Position numbers and translations under genes: made by a program. Positions 5,579-10,264 of a DNA stretch of 10,264 nt are shown in pieces. The stretch spans positions 1 to 10,264 of the forward strand of contig DFFN01000060.1 in NCBI GenBank assembly GCA_002369525.1, written 5' to 3'. Every line of letters starts with the position of its first letter. Position 1 is the first letter of the stretch. Source of the DNA: Lachnoclostridium sp. UBA3775. GTDB lineage: Bacteria; Bacillota; Clostridia; Lachnospirales; Lachnospiraceae. The notes beneath the pieces are model-generated. The model searched no databases. It was not told where the DNA came from and was given only the letters and a program-made list of their open reading frames with translations.

Positions 5579-7687
5579 TCAATATATCTCCTCCGCCGTC
5601 TTCGCAAGTGCCATCGCACCGGCGCGAAGGAGCTCCTTGTCATGTCCGTAGCCGTAGAGAACTCCGATGGTTCTCATGCCGACCTCGGATGCGCCCAGCA
5701 CATCGTAGAAGCGGTCTCCGACCATCAGCGCCTCGTAGGGATACATGATTTTTTCATCCTGCGATAATTCCACTCCCGCCGATGAAAGCGCATATAAAAG
5801 CACATCCTTCTTCTTTGAGCGTTTGTCATCGGGTGAAGCACCATATACTCCGTCAAAGTATTTCGCAAGGCCAAAATATTCAATTATCCTCTTGGCAAAA
5901 TGCTCGGGCTTGGAGGTTGCAACATATAGCCTGTGGCCTGCTACTTTTAGTCTTTCAAGCATCTCGGGCACGCCGGGATAAACCCTGTTTTCCTTCCAGC
6001 CCAGCTCATTATATCTTTCGCGGTAAAGCTTCATTGCCCTGTCAATATCTTCAGGCTTGTCAAAATAATCCTTATAGCATTCCACCAGCGGAGGCCCGAT
6101 ATAGCGGTGGAGATTTCCGAATTTCTCCTCCGGCACGCCAAGGGCCGACAGCGCATATTTATGGCAGTTGATGATTCCCTCCTCCGAATCCGTCAGTGTT
6201 CCGTCCAGATCGAAGAAAATATTTTTATATATATTTTCGGGCCCGAAAGCAAGCATGGCCCCCGCTCTTTTTTCAAGCTCGGACTCATTATTTATTCCGG
6301 GTTCCTCCATCGCCTCGTACAGAAGCTCGTTAAGGACCATGCCCATACCCTTGCCGGGTTTTGCGCCAAGCTCAATAAGCCTGCGTCCGTCAATCTTTAA
6401 CTGCGAAAGCATATATGGCTCGCCGTTCTCAAAAAGTCTTTTCAGGCTTCTTTCCATCCCGCCGATTTCAGCCACTCCCGAAGAAAAGAACTCCGGTGCC
6501 TGAGCCATCATATCGGCATACTGAACCGGTATCAGCATTTCACATGCCCTGCGGCCGATCTCACCTGCAAGATGGGCAGCCGTGTGTTTTTCCTCGCTCC
6601 AGTCATATCGGTAGCGGTCGTCATGACGGCAAACCAAAGTATTTACAAGCTCTATCGTTTCATTGTCGAACTTAAGCCTGTGCATTATCTCATTTGCCAT
6701 CACTGCGGAAACTGCCGGATGGCCGTAGAAATGTGCACCCCTTGCATCAACAGTCTTCGTGGCAGGCTTTCCGATGTCATGAAGGAGCATCGCAAGCATC
6801 AGTATATTCTTGTCCTTATCACTGAATACAGATGAATAATCTGAAATTCCAAGGTCTGTAACCGTGCTTCCCGAAAACTCACGTTCCCTGTCACCCGGGT
6901 GCAGACTAAGCAAAGCATGCATTACCTTTATGCTCTCAATAATGTGGTCCGCAACGTTATATATATGGTACTCGCACTCCTGCCCTGTAGTCTCGCAAAG
7001 ATCCCATTCCGGCAGTATGTGCTTTGTGATCCCGGTCTCATAGAGCACATGGAACTTCTCCGGTCTTTTTCCCATGATAAGCTTCATGAGCTCAACCCTT
7101 ATTCTCTCTGCAGAAACCTTCTCAATGTTCGGAGAAAGCTTTTTCATCGCTGCGAGTGTTTCGTTTTCTATTTCAAAACCCAGCTCTGATGCAAAACGCG
7201 CCGCACGCATGATGCGGAGCGCATCCTCCGAAAAACGCTGCACAGGGTCTCCGACCGCGCGTATCACCCTGTTTTCAAGATCTGCCTGTCCGTCAAAAAT
7301 ATCTACTATACCCTTTGTTTCATTATAGGCCATGGCATTTATCGTAAAGTCACGGCGGAGAAGGTCCTCGCTTAACTTTCTTGTGAAGCTTACACTGTCA
7401 GGATGCCTTCCGTCCTCGTATTGTCCGTCAATACGGTAGGTTGTGACCTCAAAGCCCTCACCGTCAAGCATGACCGTAACGGTGCCGTGCTGAAGCCCGG
7501 TGTCAAGAGTACGGCGAAACATCCCTTTGACCTCTTCCGGCAGGGCATCGGTAGTAATGTCCCAGTCCTTGGGCACACGGTCAAGAAGGCTGTCGCGTAC
7601 GCAGCCTCCGACCGCATAGGCCTCATAGCCTGCCTTTTCAATGACAGAAATTATATATTTAACTTTTTCGGGTAGAATTATGTTCAT
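5579..7687 (-). CDS. CCA-adding tRNA nucleotidyltransferase fused to a C-terminal HAD phosphatase
   Basis: One unbroken 702-residue frame carries two enzymes. Residues 1 to about 462 are a class II CCA-adding enzyme, which adds or repairs the 3' CCA of tRNAs. It shows GGCVRD (27-32), catalytic DWD (D41, D43), RRDFTINAMAY (111-121) and the nucleotide-selecting EDALR motif (154-158). An HD metal-phosphohydrolase domain follows (H241, LLHDIGK at 301-307, HFYGH at 319-323, H355/D356). After a linker (about 463-486), residues 487-702 are a HAD-superfamily phosphatase of the phosphoglycolate phosphatase type. HAD motifs are DLDGT (493-497, nucleophile D493, acid/base D495), T591, a lysine around 625-627 and GDRFYD (657-662). 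Usual clostridial CCA enzymes are about 440-460 residues, so the HAD part is an addition. The start gives the typical family N-terminus, but no ribosome site precedes it. The HAD substrate is unknown. Confidence 0.92.
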   Translation of the reverse strand: MNIILPEKVKYIISVIEKAGYEAYAVGGCVRDSLLDRVPKDWDITTDALPEEVKGMFRRTLDTGLQHGTVTVMLDGEGFEVTTYRIDGQYEDGRHPDSVSFTRKLSEDLLRRDFTINAMAYNETKGIVDIFDGQADLENRVIRAVGDPVQRFSEDALRIMRAARFASELGFEIENETLAAMKKLSPNIEKVSAERIRVELMKLIMGKRPEKFHVLYETGITKHILPEWDLCETTGQECEYHIYNVADHIIESIKVMHALLSLHPGDREREFSGSTVTDLGISDYSSVFSDKDKNILMLAMLLHDIGKPATKTVDARGAHFYGHPAVSAVMANEIMHRLKFDNETIELVNTLVCRHDDRYRYDWSEEKHTAAHLAGEIGRRACEMLIPVQYADMMAQAPEFFSSGVAEIGGMERSLKRLFENGEPYMLSQLKIDGRRLIELGAKPGKGMGMVLNELLYEAMEEPGINNESELEKRAGAMLAFGPENIYKNIFFDLDGTLTDSEEGIINCHKYALSALGVPEEKFGNLHRYIGPPLVECYKDYFDKPEDIDRAMKLYRERYNELGWKENRVYPGVPEMLERLKVAGHRLYVATSKPEHFAKRIIEYFGLAKYFDGVYGASPDDKRSKKKDVLLYALSSAGVELSQDEKIMYPYEALMVGDRFYDVLGASEVGMRTIGVLYGYGHDKELLRAGAMALAKTAEEIY

Positions 7688-7701
7688 GCGTCATACATCA
7701 T
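7684..7701 (-). CDS. Five-codon leader ORF (MMYDA) overlapping the CCA-HAD start
   Basis: On the minus strand ATG ATG TAT GAC GCA TGA ends with its stop sharing two bases with the ATG of the CCA-HAD gene (ATGA overlap). The main ATG itself has no ribosome site. Re-initiation after this mini-ORF could explain how it is translated. The mini-ORF has no adjacent ribosome site; GGAAGGA lies at about 7719-7725, beyond a small GGGC-A5-GCCT hairpin. This is an inference from arrangement only. Confidence 0.3.
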   Translation of the reverse strand: MMYDA

Positions 7702-7702
7702 A

Positions 7703-7728
7703 ACAGGCTTTTTGCCCGTCCTTCCTGT
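7703..7728 (-). other. Alternative small hairpins in the CCA-HAD leader
   Basis: On the minus strand, ACAGG (7724-7728) can pair with CCTGT (7703-7707), or GGGC (7714-7717) can pair with GCCT (7705-7708) across an A5 loop. The two pairings exclude each other because both use the CCT at 7705-7707. The first pairing hides part of GGAAGGA, the only ribosome-site-like sequence in the leader; the second leaves it free and brings it nearer to the mini-ORF start. Stems are short, so a regulatory role is speculative. Confidence 0.25.
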
Positions 7729-7741
7729 CAAAAATCAAAAT

Positions 7742-7791
7742 CCCTGCCTCAACAGATACAGTAAATTAAAGTATAGCATCTGCAGGCAGGG
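7742..7791 (-). terminator. Rho-independent terminator after the aldehyde dehydrogenase gene
   Basis: On the minus strand the first arm is CCCTGCCT (7784-7791) plus CAGAT (7778-7782). The second arm is ATCTG (7753-7757) plus AGGCAGGG (7742-7749), giving 13 pairs with a small asymmetric bulge and a 20-base loop. It is followed by ATTTTGATTTTT. It lies 35 bases after the stop of the aldehyde dehydrogenase. Confidence 0.7.
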
Positions 7792-7799
7792 TTTGTCAA
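7770..7799 (-). promoter_or_regulatory. Sigma-A promoter of the CCA-HAD gene
   Basis: Read on the minus strand: -35 TTGACA (7794-7799), an 18-base spacer ending in TGC (extended -10) and -10 TATACT (7770-7775). The start point is near 7763, leaving a leader of about 75 bases. The spacer contains the first arm of the upstream gene's terminator, and the -10 lies in its loop. Confidence 0.8.
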
Positions 7800-7826
7800 A
7801 AGTTTTATTAACAAGCTTTTATATAT

Positions 7827-9209
7827 TTATCTTTGTATCATCCTTACAAGTTTTTCATAAATCTTTTTGTAAGGCGTGTACCTCATCGGCAGATCGGGGA
7901 AGAGATACTTTTTAACAACGGGCTTCTCATTCGAGAAGGTTTTAAAAGAATATTCCCCGTGATATTTGCCCATGCCCGAATTTCCGACGCCTCCGAAGGG
8001 AAGCCTTGAAGAAAGGATATGCACAATGGTGTCGTTCACGCAGCCGCCTCCGAAGGGCACGAACTTCAGGAAACGTTCTTCAACCTTTTTATCATTTGTG
8101 AAAATATAGAGAGCAAGAGGCTTTTCCCTGTCCTTTATGAAATCTTCTGCTTCCTTCATGCTCCCAATCTTTATTACGGGCAGAAGAGGTCCGAAGATTT
8201 CCTCCTGCATCACCGCATCGTCCGCAGTGACATTATCAAGTACCGTGGGCTCTATCTTAAGCTTATCTTCGTCGGAATTTCCGCCGTATACGACTTTTCC
8301 GGCGTCTATCAGTCCGCATACCCTGTCGAAATGCTTTTTGTTTACCATGTGTGCAAAGCCCTCATTATCAAGAGGATCCGGGCACTGCTTTGCAAGCGAT
8401 TTCTTCATTTCTTCAATGAATCTGTCATGTACTTCTTCCTCAACAAGCACATAGTCCGGCGCGATGCAGGTCTGGCCCGAGTTCAGAAGCTTTCCGAAGG
8501 CAATACGCCTTGCGGCAAGCCTGATATTCGCGGACTTTTCAATTATGACAGGGCTCTTTCCGCCAAGCTCCAAGGTAACCGGAGTCAGGTTTTTTGCCGC
8601 CCTTTCCATCACCGTCTTTCCGACGGCAACGCTTCCGGTAAAGAAAATGTGGTCGAAACGAAGATCGAGCAGGGCGTTGTTTTCCGCCCTTCCGCCCTCA
8701 ATGACAGCAACGTGCCCGGGCACAAAAACCTTGTCAACTAACGCCTTCAAGGCATGGCTTACCTCGGGAGCATAGGCCGAAGGCTTTAAGATCACGGTGT
8801 TTCCTGCAGCAACCGCACCCACCAGGGGCTCAAGGCAGAGAAGCACCGGATAATTCCATGGTGCCATGATAAGCACATTGCCGAGAGGCTCAAAGATCGT
8901 CATGCTCTTTGCGAAGTAATTCACAAGATCGGTATGTTTATGCCTTGGCGCCGACCACTTTCTGATATGCCTTATCTGGCAGGAAATCTCCCCTAGCACA
9001 AGACCGACCTCGCACATGTAGCCCTCGGACTCGGATTTCCCGAGATCCTTTGTGAGCGCATCGGTAAGTGCCTTGCTGTTTTCCTTAAGCTCTCTGTAGA
9101 GCCTTTTTAACATTGTTATCCTGAAATCCACGTCCATAGTCCTGCCCGCGCGAAAAAAAGCGCGCTGGGAAGCAAGGATGGATTCGGCGTTGTTTGTTGT
9201 TTCGGACAT
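7827..9209 (-). CDS. NAD(P)-dependent aldehyde dehydrogenase, class-3-like
   Basis: A 460-residue aldehyde dehydrogenase that oxidises an aldehyde to the carboxylate with NAD(P)+. Catalytic and cofactor residues are all present: N119 in APWNYP, K142 in LKPSA, the FFTGSVAVGK loop (189-198), general base E214 in LELGGKSP, nucleophile C248 in NSGQTCIAP and E337 in EEIFGP. The length, and the absence of the longer N-terminus of class 1/2 enzymes, fit the class 3 group (mid- to long-chain or aromatic aldehydes). The ATG at 9207-9209 follows AAGGAG by 7-8 bases. The gene lies 41 bases downstream of an alcohol dehydrogenase gene, with no promoter or terminator between. The pair could carry an alcohol through aldehyde to acid, or run the first step in reverse during fermentation. 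A C-terminal hydrophobic/basic tail (MRYTPYKKIYEKLVRMIQR) resembles the membrane-proximal tails of some family members. The substrate is unknown. Confidence 0.93.
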   Translation of the reverse strand: MSETTNNAESILASQRAFFRAGRTMDVDFRITMLKRLYRELKENSKALTDALTKDLGKSESEGYMCEVGLVLGEISCQIRHIRKWSAPRHKHTDLVNYFAKSMTIFEPLGNVLIMAPWNYPVLLCLEPLVGAVAAGNTVILKPSAYAPEVSHALKALVDKVFVPGHVAVIEGGRAENNALLDLRFDHIFFTGSVAVGKTVMERAAKNLTPVTLELGGKSPVIIEKSANIRLAARRIAFGKLLNSGQTCIAPDYVLVEEEVHDRFIEEMKKSLAKQCPDPLDNEGFAHMVNKKHFDRVCGLIDAGKVVYGGNSDEDKLKIEPTVLDNVTADDAVMQEEIFGPLLPVIKIGSMKEAEDFIKDREKPLALYIFTNDKKVEERFLKFVPFGGGCVNDTIVHILSSRLPFGGVGNSGMGKYHGEYSFKTFSNEKPVVKKYLFPDLPMRYTPYKKIYEKLVRMIQR

Positions 9210-9250
9210 AATGGTCTCCTTATCGCTTGATGCTTATACGTGTTTTGGTT

Positions 9251-10264
9251 TTATGATGATTTCTTCACATGAGATCTGTGTGCATCGTGCTCTCTGAGCC
9301 CGGCTTCGGATGCCTTCTTAAAGTTGTGCTTTCTTACATTTCCGCAGACCACCCTGTACATTTTTACCAGTTCGTTCTTATCCATCAGAACGGGCACGGG
9401 ATAAAGAGGATTTGCCTCCTTGTCGGCACGGCCTGCCATGAAATCGAAATCTGCGGGATCGATGCCCTCTATGTAACGGGGGATTTCCATCTTTTCGTTC
9501 ATTTCCTCAACCCATGTGATGAACTTCTCGCAAGCTGCATGGTCATCATCGAAAACATTTGCCTCGCAGGTTATTCTTGCAAGCTTAGCAAGCTTCTTTT
9601 CAACTGCCTTTCCGTAGGCACGGAGGAAATGCGGCAGGATCACGGAGTTTGCAAGTCCGTGAGGAGTGCCATATTTTCCGCCGAGGGCATGTGCAAGCCC
9701 GTGCACATAGCCAACATAGGACTGGGTAAATGATGCTCCTGCAAGATACGAAGCATAGAGCATATTCTGCCTTGCAGTCTCGTCGTGTCCGTCAAGGTAC
9801 GCGTTGTAAAGATTGTCATGTATAAGCCTGACGGCATCCTCGGAAAGCTTTCTGGTATGCTTAGTGGTGCTGCGGCCGATATATGCCTCTACCGCGTGTG
9901 TCAGTGCGTCCATTCCGGTTGTCGCGGTAAGGCTACCCGGAAGCCCTGCCGTCAGCCTCCAGTCATGCACGGCATAATAGGGTATCAGAAAGAAATCGTA
10001 AATCGGGTACTTAGACTCGGTGTCGGAATCGGTAAGCACGGCGGCAACGGTGACCTCCGAACCGGTTCCGGCCGTCGTCGGAATGGCAACAAGAAGGGGG
10101 ATCTTCTTAAACACCTTGAACTTGCCCATCAGGCGGTCAATTGTTTTTCCGGGTCTTGCCGCTCTTGCGCCAACAGCCTTTGCGCAGTCCATCGAAGAAC
10201 CGCCGCCGAGTCCTATCAGGCAGTCACAGCCCTCGGACTTATAAAGTGCATATGCCTCCTCCAC
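9251..10264 (-). CDS. Iron-containing alcohol dehydrogenase (group III), N-terminus beyond right edge
   Basis: The frame is open to the window edge, and 338 codons including the stop are visible. The GTG at the edge is an internal valine rather than a start, since about 80-90 N-terminal residues of the family are missing. Visible parts are the NAD(P)-binding GLGGGSSMDCAK (visible residues 18-29) and IPTTAGTGSE (61-70). Metal-site residues are D119 and H123 (GMDALTHAVEAY), H188 (VHGLAHALGG) and H202 (GTPHGLANS), with the same spacing as in FucO-type enzymes. It interconverts an alcohol and an aldehyde in the cytoplasm. The C-terminus runs about 25-30 residues past the usual family end with a Lys/His/Arg-rich tail (HDAHRSHVKKSS). 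It is followed after 41 bases by the aldehyde dehydrogenase, so the two are very likely one operon. The alcohol substrate cannot be told from sequence. Confidence 0.93.
   Translation of the reverse strand: MEEAYALYKSEGCDCLIGLGGGSSMDCAKAVGARAARPGKTIDRLMGKFKVFKKIPLLVAIPTTAGTGSEVTVAAVLTDSDTESKYPIYDFFLIPYYAVHDWRLTAGLPGSLTATTGMDALTHAVEAYIGRSTTKHTRKLSEDAVRLIHDNLYNAYLDGHDETARQNMLYASYLAGASFTQSYVGYVHGLAHALGGKYGTPHGLANSVILPHFLRAYGKAVEKKLAKLARITCEANVFDDDHAACEKFITWVEEMNEKMEIPRYIEGIDPADFDFMAGRADKEANPLYPVPVLMDKNELVKMYRVVCGNVRKHNFKKASEAGLREHDAHRSHVKKSS

Noticed and set aside
5782..6675. Several overlapping plus-strand frames opposite the CCA-HAD gene
   Set aside because: They overlap each other in different frames and are antisense to the conserved HAD and CCA motifs; none resembles a protein.
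8019..8741. 240-codon plus-strand open frame opposite the aldehyde dehydrogenase
   Set aside because: It lies wholly antisense to a gene with all catalytic residues, its translation is low-complexity and unlike any family I recognise, and it is best explained as a codon-bias shadow.
10262..10264. GTG at the right edge as the start of the alcohol dehydrogenase
   Set aside because: The family needs about 80-90 more N-terminal residues including the first part of the nucleotide-binding fold; the frame simply runs off the window.
1..10264. Phage, transposon, CRISPR, tRNA/rRNA or defence-system content
   Set aside because: No direct repeat arrays, transposase-like frames, terminal repeats, tRNA cloverleafs or nuclease/toxin motifs were seen. 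The MoxR/DUF58 pair is a common chromosomal module and not by itself evidence of a defence system.

Overview
The window looks like the chromosome of an anaerobic Gram-positive bacterium of the Clostridia, most plausibly Lachnospiraceae-like. This is inferred from gene content and protein style: a reverse rubrerythrin, a DegV/FakB lipid-binding protein, a family I CoA-transferase, an iron-type alcohol dehydrogenase paired with a class-3-like aldehyde dehydrogenase, sigma-A type promoters and strong AGGAG ribosome sites. I see no phage, insertion sequence, CRISPR array, tRNA or rRNA. Base composition is even, so nothing points to recent transfer.

Layout from left to right. (1) 1-1313, minus strand: a MoxR AAA+ ATPase gene followed by the start of a DUF58 membrane protein gene. 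The two overlap at a TTGA junction, and the DUF58 gene uses a TTG start. (2) 1442-1987, minus strand: reverse rubrerythrin with a near-consensus promoter, diverging from an AraC-type regulator (2195-3085, plus strand) that appears to be transcribed leaderless. (3) 3089-5481, minus strand: a family I CoA-transferase and a DegV protein, coupled by an ATGA overlap. (4) 5579-7687, minus strand: a 702-residue fusion of a CCA-adding tRNA nucleotidyltransferase with a HAD phosphatase. (5) 7827 to the right edge, minus strand: aldehyde dehydrogenase preceded by an iron-containing alcohol dehydrogenase that runs off the window.

No stretch longer than about 210 bases lacks a gene. The four larger gaps are packed with signals. 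In two of them, rubrerythrin/MoxR and aldehyde dehydrogenase/CCA, the promoter of the downstream gene lies inside the terminator hairpin of the upstream gene.

Most genes are ordinary accessory metabolism: alcohol/aldehyde redox, acyl group handling and oxygen or peroxide defence. There is no clear new defence or mobile system. The items most worth following up are the CCA-HAD fusion, the CoA-transferase/DegV pair, the promoter-in-terminator arrangement, the leaderless AraC gene with a 19-bp palindrome upstream, and the five-codon ORF that overlaps the start of the CCA gene, which lacks a ribosome site of its own.
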